From NCBI RefSeq assembly GCF_024868665.1, contig NC_079902.1, positions 15,159,154 through 15,223,153 on the forward strand: a DNA stretch of 64,000 nucleotides, in the 5' to 3' direction. Below the pieces are notes generated by a model, which made no database searches, was not told the origin of the DNA, and worked only from the letters and a program-made list of their open reading frames with translations. Made by a program: the position numbers and the translations under genes. This document shows positions 46,376 through 57,261 of this stretch, piece after piece; the first letter of the stretch is position 1; every line of letters begins with the position of its first letter. Origin of the DNA: Triplophysa rosa (taxonomy: Eukaryota > Chordata > Actinopteri > Cypriniformes > Nemacheilidae).

Positions 46376-47442
46376 CTTAACATTTCTATGATAAAACATT
46401 AAACATTACTTTAGTTACTTACATCACGCCCTTTCACTGTTTAAACTGAACTCGGTTCGAGCTCGGCTTCTGTCAACAGCAACTCCCGTCTTCTTTCATT
46501 TGATTGGACAGTAATCCTCCCCTTCCTTCATTTGATTGGCCAACTCAATCAGATTGACAGCGAAGAGCTCTGAGGTAGACCAGATCTAAGATCAGTTATC
46601 TGGACGTTTTCTATGATTTCAAATAAAAATAAATAATTCAACAACACAATGCTATGATTGCTATCATAACAAATGAAACATCACTAAAAAGAATATTTGC
46701 CATAATATTCTTTAATATTGTTGATAGTCTTCACAGGACTTACTTATTCAGTTCTACAGAACTAAAATATAACATATATTTTCATCAAAGGTGTGTTATG
46801 GAAAAATACAATACTTTTAAATCTTATTTCAAAGGTTATCCAGGTCAAACATCCATTATCTGAAACAAAGCCTTTGAATTCTGTCCAGATAAGCTATAGC
46901 TATACATTATATTCTTAATGAAGAAATATGTAGCCCATTTTGCAAACAACCCTAAGGATTTAATATCATAACCCTGCATTTCCAGAAACAAAAGAAACAT
47001 TTCCGCGCTTCATCACAAGAAAATGATAGCATATTGCCATATTTCCACCCTGCATCTTCAATATTTTAGCCTATCCCCTAAAATAATCTCATAACACCCT
47101 TAAAGGAAAAGAAAAAGGTTCCATCTCTTTTTCGTCCGCAGTGCTCCTGACACAATAACAGATAGGTGTTTGTTTGCCAAAGCTTTGAAACGACTCCAAA
47201 CTGTCAAATGACCCACATCAGTAAAAATGAAAACAAACGATGGGGTAAATAACTTCAAATATGAAATACTCTGGCCATATATCTTGGGAGTGTGAGCCCC
47301 AATAGCTCAGGTGTGACATTCCGTGGCTGCCAAATGTGAATAATGGCAAACAGAGGAGAATGAACCCTTGATGTATTTCCAGTTCTGCCGGGCCTAGCAC
47401 GGCACTTTTATTGCCTTCATATTCGCTCTTTTCTGCACGCAG
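46376..47442. other. Unique sequence, nothing recognised
   Basis: The duplicated phrase TTTGATTGG(A/C)... at about 46500 and 46530 is a short local duplication. No gene supported. Confidence 0.4.
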
Positions 47443-47532
47443 AGGGAAAGACGGGAAACCTTGTCAGCATTGGAGGGCTACAACACAGCTGGGACCAGGC
47501 GAGCAGGAGGAAGGACACACATTCTCTTGTAC
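47443..47532 (+). other. Weak candidate coding exon, frame-compatible with 44019-44296
   Basis: The acceptor CTCTTTTCTGCACGCAG is reasonable. The donor is only fair (GTAACT). The 90 nt are open in the frame that the upstream candidate exon would impose (one base completes the split codon), decoding a hydrophilic peptide with GKDGKPCQHW at its start. Compatibility of frame by chance is common for 90 nt, so this is suggestive only. Confidence 0.2.
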
Positions 47533-49041
47533 GTAACTCAATGGCCGCCACTCGCAAATACACATGCAAAACGTGTTTTTTGCACCGGCCAACATAAATA
47601 AATACAGCCTAGGGTGCAGTCATAAGAATGAGTCACAGACCCATGACAAAATACGTACAACTGAATGTAAATGCTTATGTTGCAGTTCTGTTTGCATTAG
47701 AAAGTGCACTAAACACCCAGCTGCTTAAAGGAGAGAACAAGAATAACTGATAGCCGTGCTGTAATTCTGAACACATTGCCTACAGTATGCATGGACGAGC
47801 AGTATGAAAGACACAAAGACAAAAAAAATGAGCCAGCGACTTGTGAATGAGGGTCCAAGAGAAGATCTTATTCAATAATAGGATAGCATCTTGAGAAATC
47901 AACAGGCACTAATAGTTTTTTAATGAGTTTGTGGAATGCACTTGGGCGACCGTGTAATAAAGAACAAACCCTGTTTAGAGACTCCAGAGCCAAATAATGC
48001 ATCTAAGCAAAGGTAGCTTTAATGAACAGATGATGAGTGTCAGAGATTAGCGAGAGCAAGAGATAAATGGAGAAATCTGTACCTGTACAAGGGGTCAAAT
48101 GAATCTTAATGCAAAAGACACAATAAGGTCATCTGAGGACAGAAAACGGGGTCTTTGTTTGTGGCCCAACTTTTTTCTGTGTGCATTCTTTGAAAGTGTG
48201 TGTTTTGATCTGTATGTGTAGCCATGCTTTAGAGAAGATATAAGCTCAGGGCAGGGTCTAAGAAAGGCTGAAAAATCTTATCTCATTGTCATTGGGGAAA
48301 AAAGATTATAATCCTTCTATCCTTTTTTAATAGGAAAACACTAGGAATCCAATACAGTACAGTAGTTGGATTTAGGTCAAGAACACTAAAGTTTACTAAG
48401 CAAGTAGTTGACGTACATTAAAATGCTGGATTTTCTAAATTCATGTTTAGTGGTTTTTGAGAAGCCTTTTTTAGATTTCACTTGGACATTGGTGTATTGT
48501 AATTAATAGTTTTGATGCAAACATCTTCTCCATTTCTAATACCATTCACCCTAGCCCAACAATCAGCAATAGCTAAACAACAGCAGCTATTTTGGCCTTT
48601 CCTGCAGTCATTTACTCTTGAAGCAGCATGAGCAAGCATGACGAAATGTTTTGAACACCATGAAAAGTCAGTACAGTGCCCTGTTTCACTCAGGTCCTCT
48701 TTTAAACCAGACGAAGGAAAATTAATGTCATTGAGTTTCGTTCGAGACAGGAAAGTAAATGATTTTTGTGTGTGTGTGTGATTCTGTGGTTATGTTCAAA
48801 TTATGCTGTTGATTGAATATCACATTTTTCAGTTACAGTACATGAATAAATTAACAATCTAATCTGATCAAATGAAATTTTTAGCATCTTGAGTCATGGG
48901 CAGTACATTTTAGGACACTGTGTCAACTTAAAATGGGTTTAAGTTTGAAGAGACTCCAGTCGTTCTGTTTTATAACATGCATGAAAAGTGTAGTAAACTT
49001 ACATTATTGACAACTTTCTATACGAGATAGTAGTTGTACTA
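47533..49041. other. Unique sequence, nothing recognised
   Basis: A short (GT)n run lies at about 48768-48780. No ORF or TIR support. Confidence 0.4.
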
Positions 49042-50024
49042 GGGCTGTTAAAAGATCACAATTAATCGCATCCAGAATAAAAGTTTGTGTTTACATAATA
49101 TATCTGTGTACTGTGCATATTAATTTTGTATTTATAAACAGAAAAACATACAAATACATGTATACTGTATATACTTAGGAAATACTTGGATGTATTTATG
49201 TATATTTAACAATAATTGAAATTATATAAAAACTTTTATTATTTTATTAATTTGATATTTTTCCTACATATATGCATGTACAGGTACTGTACATCTAAAA
49301 AATTAGAATATCATGAAAAAGGTCAATATTTTTTGTCACTCATTTCAGAAAGTGAAACCCATATATTATATAGATTCATTACACATAGAGTGAAATATTT
49401 CAAGCCTTTATTTCTTGAAATTTTGATGATTATGGCTTACAGATAATGAAAACCCAAAATTCAGTGTCTCAGAAAATTAGAATATTGCATAAGATCAATA
49501 AAAAAGGATATTTTAAACAGAAATGTCATAGCTTCTGAAAAGTATGTTCATTTCTGTTACTCAATACTTAGTTGGGCCTCCTTTTGCATGAATTACTGTA
49601 TCAATGTGGCATGGCATGGAGGCAATCAGTCTGTGGCACTGCTCAGGTGTAATGGAAGGCCAGGTTGCTTAGATAGCGGCCTTCAGCTCTTCTGCATTGT
49701 TGGGTCTGATGTCTCTCATCTTCCTCTTGACAATACCCCATAGATTCTCTATGGGGTTCAGGTCAGGCGAGTTTGCTGGCCAATCAAGTACAGTAACACC
49801 ATGGTCATTGAACCAGCTTTTGGTACCTTTGGCAGTGTGGGCAAGTGCCAAGTCCTGCTGGAAAATGAAATCAGCATCTCCATAAAGCTTGTCAGCAGAA
49901 GGAAGCATGAAGTGCTCTAAAATTTCCTGGTAGATGGCTGCGTTGACTGTGGACTTCAGAAAACACAGTATACAGACTGTAAGCACAAACCTTTTTTTGG
50001 ATACGATTAATCGTTTGACAGCCC
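49042..50024. mobile_element. MITE with GGGCTGTYAAA ends, split by a Tc1 element
   Basis: The left end GGGCTGTTAAAAGATCAC is followed by AATTAATCG. The right end, reverse-read, is GGGCTGTCAAACGATTAATCG. After the left end comes AAAAGTTTGTGTTTACATAA, and before the right end lies CACAAAC, showing that the original short element was opened by the Tc1 insertion. No clear TSD; superfamily hAT-like by texture only. Confidence 0.7.
49281..49960 (-). mobile_element. Truncated Tc1/mariner element
   Basis: A TA precedes CAGGTACTGTACATC and AAAAAATTAGAATATCATG, a Tc1-type terminus on the left. The right (transposase N-terminal) end is missing, so the copy is truncated within the coding region. Confidence 0.78.
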
Positions 50025-50073
50025 AAAGGTGTACATCTTTTAAACAGAGTATATATATACACTGCCCATCCAA
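49669..50073 (-). pseudogene. Tc1-type transposase C-terminal fragment (DD34E)
   Basis: Only about residues 40-134 of this minus-strand frame are transposase: FLKSTVNAAIYQEIL, FIFQQD (second catalytic Asp), [20 protein letters not shown] (Glu). Thirty-four residues separate Asp and Glu, the DD34E spacing of Tc1. The first part of the frame is read from flanking MITE and the neighbouring element and is not transposase. After residue 134 a TAA interrupts the frame, which then continues to the normal C-terminal AKGGPTKY. The N-terminal DNA-binding half and the first Asp are absent. Confidence 0.88.
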
Positions 50074-50561
50074 AAAATGTCACACACTCTAATATTTTGT
50101 CGGAGCATCGTTTTGATAAGCTTCTGCAATGTCCAGAATGTCAATTTTTTCCTGTCCAGAGTTGCATTAATTTTTCGCCAAGATCATGTATTGATGATTG
50201 TAAAGTCCGACAGCTGCGCAAGGTCTTCTCCAGCACATCCCAAAGATTCTCAATGGGGTTAAGGTCTGGACTCTGTGGTGGCCAATCCATGTGTGAAAAT
50301 GATGTCTCATGCTCCCTGAACCACTCTTTCACAATTTGAGCCCGATGAATCCTGACATTGTCATCTTGGAATATGCCCGTGCCATCAGGGAAGAAAGAAC
50401 CCATTGATGGAATAACCTGATCATTCAGTATATTCAGGTAGTCAGCTGACCTCATTCATTGGGCACATAACGTTGCTGAACCTAGACCTCCAATCCAATG
50501 GGAGGCTCTTACCTATTTGCTTAGTTAAATCCAGGTGGTGACTTTTTTTGGATGGGCAGTG
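50060..50561 (-). mobile_element. Internally deleted Tc1/mariner-like element, intact ends, DD36E type
   Basis: It starts CACTGCCCATCCAAAAAATG and ends GTGACTTTTTTTGGATGGGCAGTG-like sequence, inverted termini, with TA at both edges (50058-50059 and 50562-50563). At 502 bp it is much shorter than a full element. The 5' noncoding part (minus strand) runs directly into the second half of the transposase gene, so the N-terminal half was deleted. Confidence 0.88.
50141..50455 (-). pseudogene. Transposase C-terminal half, DD36E spacing
   Basis: A 104-codon frame with GIFQDDN (Asp), [18 protein letters not shown] and [10 protein letters not shown] (Glu). There are 36 residues between the Asp before Asn and the Glu, two more than in classical Tc1. 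The DD36E (Incomer) group of vertebrate Tc1/mariner elements has this spacing, so placement there is likely but rests on the spacing and termini alone. The frame ends early at a TGA after WTGKN; the helix-turn-helix region is absent. Confidence 0.82.
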
Positions 50562-51118
50562 TATATATATATATTTTTTTTTTTTTTAAATAAATGAATG
50601 TGTTTGACTATTGACAACATAATTTAAAAAACACAGTCAACCATCACAAATGCACTGTAGACAAACAACACTAGCAACTTCAGTCCAAACTCTGTAGTAA
50701 TTTAGACTCAAAATAGCTCAGTCTCGCTAAAAAAAGTAATAGTCACACAATTGCATTACACGGAATTACACATCAGGGTTTTCGGTCAGGTGCTATTTAT
50801 TTCAAGGACAGATGATAAGGCTGATGAAATGTTATCATCATCATTAGGCTGTCTTGGCACAAATTTCCTCCCCTGTTTGTTTTTTCCCCCTAAAGCATGG
50901 CTGTAATCGAGGTGCGGCAGACCAAAAGGAACCCCAATTAGAGGCTGCTTTTTGGCTTCCTGTGATTAAATTGAAATGAAAGTGTGTAATGGAAGGTGAA
51001 AGCAGGTCGGTCGGGAGGATTAGCACGATGGTGCACAAGGTTGGGTTAAGAGTGCAGTTTTAATTAGCATAAAGTAGCTGTGCCTCGTAGATGCCCCCTT
51101 ACACATATACACACATAT
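50562..51118. other. Unique sequence; 50840-51070 a possible conserved noncoding element
   Basis: From 50840 the sequence is balanced and carries homeodomain-like cores (CCAATTAGAGG, TTTTAATTAGCAT). No TIR or coding frame. Confidence 0.28.
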
Positions 51119-51188
51119 GGCGCTTTTTCACTGCACGGTACGGCGTGGTACAGCTCACTTTTGGGGGGTTTTCCACTGGGTACAGCAA
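51119..51188. mobile_element. Transposon terminal fragment (GGCGCTTTTTCACTGCACGG type)
   Basis: GGCGCTTTTTCACTGCACGG followed by GGGGGTTTTCCACTGGGTAC is a familiar terminal sequence of fish DNA transposons. Only one end is present. Confidence 0.5.
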
Positions 51189-51198
51189 ATGGGTAATT

Positions 51199-51252
51199 TT
51201 GAAGCTTTAGCATCGCGATGCTACCATAGCACCGGTACACCGTGCAACCCTA
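51199..51252. mobile_element. Terminal fragment of the 4213-4935 hAT family
   Basis: Reads GAAGCTTTAGCATCGCGATG then CACCGGTACACCGTGCAACC and CTA, matching the right end of the hAT at 4213-4935 with few differences. The left end is absent. Confidence 0.85.
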
Positions 51253-51300
51253 CCTTGGTCACTTTAAATAAAAGCATCTGCTAAATGAATAAATGTAAGT
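51253..51300 (+). mobile_element. L2/SINE tail fragment
   Basis: AAATAAAAGCATCTGCTAAA followed by TGAATAAATGTAAG is the common 3' tail of L2 LINEs and L2-tailed SINEs. Confidence 0.7.
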
Positions 51301-53140
51301 CTCAAAATTTGTTTAAAATGACCAAAATAAGAAATACATGAATAATGGTCACAATGTTGAAAGATACTGTTTTAAATAGCATCTATCAACCAAAAATGCA
51401 GATGGTCTTTCATCTCCACCGTACCTCAAGAGTGTCAAACACCTGGTGCCTCAGTCATAAATTATTAGCCAGATGTTGCTTTCCATTTTTTCGCTCTCCT
51501 ACTGGCAGCACAATGTTTTGGCCGGTTGTGTTTGGTTAGTTTGTTTCCTCAGGTGATTGCTGCTTCTCTAGTTGGCCTTGAGAAAACCACAGTATTACAG
51601 AGAGAGCTGTCTTAAGAGAGATTAGCATGTGCTAATTTTCTTTTTAGTAAGATATGCTGCCCTCCAAGGGATGCATATAAAATAGGTCAAAGGTCATGGT
51701 TGCTTCCCTTGTCAGTGTGTTCCTGAGGTAAAAGAAAGCTGCATTAATTCGGCAGGTTCTCTGCGTCTCTCCCGCTTTCATTTACGCACATGCACACCTT
51801 TAGTTTTCTTTTCCCTCATCAAAATTTTCTGTGGCGGTACGGTGAATACCCTCTGTCCTTGCCCATGGGCCTCGGGCATGTTTTATTTATGAATCTGATT
51901 AAGCCTGGCACAGCGTCCATATGGGATCGAGATCCATAAAAGCGTTGAAGGAGCAGAGCACAGCGTAATTCTCTCTCATTATCTGCAGCTGTATAAAAAG
52001 GGAGGCTCCTCACGTTTAATTGAGGATAAGAGCTCGCACAATGCTTCTTGAAATTCCCAGCTCGGCTCGCTAAATCAAACTTTTAGTGCATTCGGCGAAG
52101 GGCACTGCGTGGTGGTACTTCAGGGGCCTGCATACGACGCTGCCTTGAAGCCGAGACAAATGTTCTCATGCTTTTTATTGAAGTACTCATTAATATACCT
52201 GAAGGACCAGGCCCACCAAATGTACGACTGAGAAGTGTTCAACATTCAAAGTGGGTATTCGATTATGCTTTACCTTTCTTTGCACTTCATTGTTTGGTAA
52301 TTCCAAACTCATTGTGTATTGGCTTGAGATAAAAACATTGGACAAACCAACAGTGGCGTTTTTTTAAAGCATAAGCCCTCCGTAACGTATCCCCCGGGGT
52401 GCGTACACAGCGCAGTGGTCTTTTATACGTAGCTATAATCTGGGTCATTCCTGCTCATCTAAAATAAAGCACTGCAGATTACTATAAAAGTTAAGAGCGT
52501 ATGGCAGCATCATTTCTTTTTGGGTTGTAAAAGCATCCCACCCTGTTACTTACACCCATGTGTCTTACCTTTATTCGGGTCAGTCAGGCGGTCCATCTCC
52601 CTTCCCTTCTGAGCTACGGAGTTACAAGGATGCCATCGGGGGCCCATCAATCCCCAAAACGACAGTTTGAAGGCCCTCCGCAAATAACTGACTGCTGTGG
52701 GAGCGCTGACAGAGGAGGCAGAGGAATATGACAATAATGATTTTATCTACAGCACAGAAAATAAAACTGTCAGACCTATTAGGATTTAAAGGCAGAGGAA
52801 AGAGGGAAGAGAGAGCGGTAGATGCGGGGAAAAGGGAGGGAGAGGAAGAATGTTCGAAGGCTTGTGAGCTAGAGTAGAATTTAATAAAGAGCCGGACATC
52901 TGGAGTGGATGTGTTAGTGTACAACTGCTGCCATTTATTTGTGGTAAAGATGATAAAATGTTGTTGGCTTGGAAATTTCACCTTTCACTAGGGAGGGCTG
53001 CCATAGAGAGCAAAGCTAGATATATTTTCTCACTGTATACCTATAACATTAAATGAATGCCACATTTCTGAGGAATGTGTCTTTGAGACTGAATTGCAGA
53101 ATGTAAAATATATATTGATCGGCATCTTTGAAGAGTTAAT
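51301..53140. other. Unique sequence; 51880-52740 a possible conserved noncoding cluster
   Basis: Repeat-poor and more GC-rich from about 51740 on, with CpGs (AGCTCGGCTCGCTAAATC) and AT cores such as ACTCATTAATATACC. A purine-rich run (AGAGGAAAGAGGGAAGAGAG) lies at about 52793-52850. No coding or splice evidence. Confidence 0.28.
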
Positions 53141-53296
53141 TTACATTTACGCATTTGGCAGACGCTTTTATCGAAAGCGACTTACATTGCATTGTATTAT
53201 ACATTTGTTTCTGATATGTGCAATCCCCTGGGACCCATTGAACCCATGACATTGGCATTGCTAGTGCCATGATCTAACCACGAGCTACAGGAAAGC
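53141..53296 (-). mobile_element. tRNA-derived SINE with L2-type tail
   Basis: On + it reads TTTGGCAGACGCTTTTATCG and AAAGCGACTTACATTGCATT (tail), then CCATTGAACCCATGACATTG (reverse of a tRNA-like B box) and ends CACGAGCTACAGGAAAGC (reverse of the A-box region, TAGCTCGTGG). It is the best preserved SINE in the window. Confidence 0.85.
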
Positions 53297-54254
53297 TAAA
53301 TCGAACACCTAAATCATCATATAAACTATGTTGATACACGTTCGATGAAAATGCCCAATACTTGGTCAAATATCCTCTTGCATTCAGGGGATTTTTTTAT
53401 AACAAACCTATTTACTACTCACTGTCTGATATAGTGTCATTCTTAGTGAGTATGCTGTTTAAGGAAGCCACGCCCACTTTTATTCAAAAAGAGCAAGGCA
53501 AATTGTGCTTATTTGGTAAAAAAAAAGCTTGTCTTGGCTATATTTTTTAACTTATTCAAAATGCTTTTCGTAGCCCACTATGGTCACAGTACCTTTTCTC
53601 TTTAATATATTAGCACAAGAAAAGTTTTGACCTTTCAGAAAGTGTTTTTGACTTTGAAAGGATTGATTTTCATTGTAATTTATGTAGATGAGTCAACTCA
53701 GTTGAAATTAACTAAATTTTCGCATGAATTAAGGTTTCTCAAAGCCTGATGTTTCAGACTTAGTTTAGGTTCAGTGCCAATGTGTCTTTCTAACAGGCTG
53801 TGGAGCATTTGGATACATCTGTGATTCCACACATTCCACAGCTGCACTCTTGAGCACTAATGGTAAAACTTTTAAGAAAGTTAAGATTTTTTCTTGTAGG
53901 CAAACTTCTTGGGAACTGCGGTGAAATTGTGAAATGTATGTTGTAGATTACAAAGGTCACATTAGATATTCAATAGACCTGTAACACCGGCAAATCGAGA
54001 GTGATGTATTGGTAATGCGTTTTAATAAAATGCAGTCATAGCATTTCGATGATGAATCCTAACAGAGATACATCAAACCCTTTAATTAAACTAAAGCAGG
54101 TTTGTATTTTTTATGATAATAGTTTTTACTTTGCAAAGAAAAAGAACAATATAAAAGCATTATAAACATTTGATCGAACAACTGAAGTATATGGAGATTC
54201 ATATCAGAAGAGAGTTAATACTAAGCAAATGAGCACCGTCTTGTATTGCCTTCT
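53297..54254. other. AT-rich unique sequence
   Basis: No gene or repeat boundary supported. Confidence 0.4.
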
Positions 54255-54583
54255 CAAAAGGGCAGTAAATCGCTTTCCCGCTCATTCTCCTTCACAACCC
54301 CTTCCTGGTGGAACATTCTTCCTAACTCAGTCCGGTCCACCACATCTCTCACAACATTCAAAAAACTACTTAAAACCAATTTCTTCTGTGATTACTTGAC
54401 AGCCAAATGAGGGAAAAAACGAACCCTCTCTCAACAGGTATTGTTCTGGCTTTTGTTGAAACTAGTAACTTGGTATTGGCACCTATATTGTGTTATTGCT
54501 CCTGTATGACATATCGCTGTATTGCTCCCTGAACTCTCTGTAAGTCGCTTTGGATAAAAGTGTCTGCTAAATGAATGAATGTA
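54255..54583 (+). mobile_element. L2-type LINE 3' end
   Basis: The + strand has the end of the coding region (CCTTCCTGGTGGAACATTCT, then AAAAAACTACTTAAAACC) followed by AAACTAGTAACTTGGTATTG, TATCGCTGTATTGCTCCCTG and the tail GTAAGTCGCTTTGGATAAAA plus GTGTCTGCTAAATG. Same subfamily as 8091-8236. Confidence 0.82.
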
Positions 54584-55192
54584 ATGCTAATCAGAATATA
54601 GACAGTAACAAGCATACTGAGTCATTAGTAGTGTATTTATGCAAATTAAGTGGGCAGTCAACATCAAGGTGTACTGGGAGTGTTATCAAAAGCCCTGGCA
54701 TTTTCTTACCACCTTTCGGAAGGAAACAAAACAATGCCATCATCTCATTTGATTGATCTATAGAGTATTCATATGCAAACACAAGCAAATACAACCTTTC
54801 GCTCGTCTCCATCACACCCACCCAGACCAAGATTATCTCTCCTAATCACCTTAACCCTTCTTCTCAACCTACTGTCTGCTCGCATCTAATCTGGCCAAAT
54901 TAAATCAAATCCTGTCTGGATCTCTGTAATGGAGCCTTAAAATTGTGTGCAAATATTCACATTAATAATTCAGGTGAACGGTTTGCATTATCTATGAGAA
55001 ACTGTATGAAATGTGGAGATGTGACAGCATTTATTTTGCATCTAGATCCGGTGATTACCTGCAGCGAGTGGGGTGGTATTTAAATATCAGTACAGGGGTA
55101 CGTCCCCCAGAAATAAACCATTGTTTATTCTGAATCTAAATCCATGTGTCGTCACATTCAGCTCTGAATAGTATTCACATTCCACTTGTATT
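54584..55192. other. Unique sequence; 54880-55090 a possible conserved noncoding element
   Basis: AT cores in balanced context (CACATTAATAATTCAGG). No coding or repeat evidence. Confidence 0.25.
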
Positions 55193-55200
55193 CTTATACC

Positions 55201-57253
55201 CAAGGCCGGACTTACCATTGGCCTTGACTGGGCTCCAGCCCAGGGGCCCCGCCCTTCAGGGGGCCGCCTGCTGTCGTTAATTTGATTTGTTTAGTTATAT
55301 GCCAGTCATTTTATTTTTCATTTAAACTTTGTGCATTGGCCTACCAATGTTCAATAGCACTGCCTTATGTAAGGAACGATGTCGTTTAATTGGCTAATCG
55401 TTCCGTCAGTCATGTTGGCGTTTCCTGATTGGTCATATGTGGATTCTATCCGTTACGTTTACCGCAGTTGAAACCTGTCTGCTCATTAAGACGCTTGTTC
55501 TAATGGCTGACAAGCGCAATCGCAGTGCCGCGCTTAAAGAAAACCAAAAACTGAGAGACAAGAACGCGAAAGAACAGCATTTAGGAAATAATGATTCTTT
55601 ACACCCATGGCACCACACCTTGATCTTTAGGCAGAGAATCCAGAGCATACCTGTCACCATCTCCCGCCAGGCCGCCACCCTCCGGTTTTATTTCAGTTAT
55701 TTCTCCTTTGAAACTCGCGGACCGACGTGGCTGGCGCCCGCCTTTGGTAGGCGAAGTTGAACGGTAGCCGAAGTAGAGTAGAGAGGATTCACATCCCCGC
55801 GAAAAACTTTCTCTTATTACACCGCTATATGATTCCACTCCGCGTTTTCCATTTGACGCTCGCGCCTCACAGTCTGTGTCCGCTCACTGAAGACGACAGA
55901 TTGTTTCATCGACAGGTAGATGCAGTAGAGTCTACTAGCTGTTGTTGTTGTTACACTTTCTTTGCTTTTACAAAAAACGTGTTATGAAAAGTGTTGTGTT
56001 CTGCAGACATCTCTGAATAAAAACAGGTAATATAGAGTTTATTTCTAATATTTCCCGTTCTGTGGCCATAAGCGGTTCTTGTAAATAATACGCAAACACT
56101 GTTAAATCCATCCATGTAAATAAAAAATGAAAACATTCTGCTAACTAATAAACAAAGTTAAAACAACCGAACTACGGGACGCGTGAAGGGACAAACTGCG
56201 TTTAGATAGTTATTTCATTTCTGACGTTGAGATCTCTGGCAAAATGTAAATGCTAAATTAAGATGATACCTTGCAGATATACCATTCATGGATTCATGGC
56301 CTGTGAGCTGCATTAAACTGTCTCTTAGATTTACATTTAAGAATTTGACATTAAAATGATGTTATGTTAGTCATAAAGTAATTAAAACGATTTATAACAG
56401 AGGGGTGCCCTATTTGCCCTGCACAACCTCAGTTAACTAGACTTTACAAAACTATGGACCCATCTCATTATTATGAAACTATTTAAGCCATAATAAGACG
56501 TTTCATCTCATTATATGAATACAATTTTAATGTGCATTTCAAACTCATAGATCTGTCATATGCTTTACTGATGGAATTGCAATAGAATACTAATATATTT
56601 TTAACACTTTACACCGTTGCATTTGTTAACATTAGTTAAGCATTAGATTACATGTCTGCATTTGTTAATCTTTATTTTCAGTATTTACTAATATTTTTAA
56701 AAACATGCACCTGAACTAACATGAACAATTGTATTTGGCATTAACTAACAATAAACAAGATTAATAAATGCTGACAACTGTATTGCTCATTGTTGGTTTC
56801 ATGTTAATGCAGGTGTTCTCAAATTTTAGATCCAAGACGTATAATCTCTCAACATCCTCGAGAAATACAGGGAGAACACACACATTTGTTCCTTTTTAGT
56901 AGTTTTCTTATTATGGATCAATAAATTTAATTTTAAAATACATAATGGTAGGGCTGTATGATTATGTCAAAAACTATACAATATCAAGGGGACTAATAAT
57001 GTTGATTATTAATGTTGATTGGATTTTACATTTAAGTATGTTTGAAACTTCCTACATGCTATAAACGCACCACTTGTGGCTCCCACTGTCAAAACAAGCA
57101 TTATAAACGTGTAAACCAATGAACACGTGTTATTGTTAGTCATTGGAGAGAAAAAACATTTACTAATGCTAACAAACACATGATTTTAAATAGTACGGGG
57201 GCCCCGAAAACAACTCAAGCCCAGGGGCCCCCACCCTCCTAAATCCGGCCCTG
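55201..57253. mobile_element. hAT element with perfect 8-bp TSD
   Basis: The left end CAAGGCCGGACTTACC and the right end (reverse-read) CAGGGCCGGATTTAGG are inverted partners with GC-rich subterminal CCCAGGGGCCCC on both sides. CTTATACC flanks exactly at 55193-55200 and 57254-57261. The 2053-bp body keeps what may be a transposase start (55503) but not the rest of the gene. Much of the right half is AT-rich noncoding sequence. A fragment resembling another hAT terminus (CCAGAGCATACCTGTCA) lies at about 55637. Confidence 0.92.
55503..55590 (+). pseudogene. Possible hAT transposase N-terminal remnant
   Basis: An ATG at 55503 opens a lysine/arginine-rich segment (MADKRNRSAALKENQKL...), similar in character to the basic start that precedes the zinc finger in some hAT transposases. 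Beyond about residue 28 the frame loses this character, where other repeat sequence follows. No zinc finger, catalytic or dimerisation region survives. Confidence 0.45.
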
Positions 57254-57261
57254 CTTATACC

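Noticed and set aside
49669..50073. Functional Tc1 transposase gene
   Set aside because: N-terminal half missing, a stop before the normal C-terminus, and the first third of the frame is non-transposase sequence.
53141..53296. tRNA gene
   Set aside because: A- and B-box-like segments are present but degenerate, no cloverleaf can be drawn, and an L2-type tail follows. It is a SINE.
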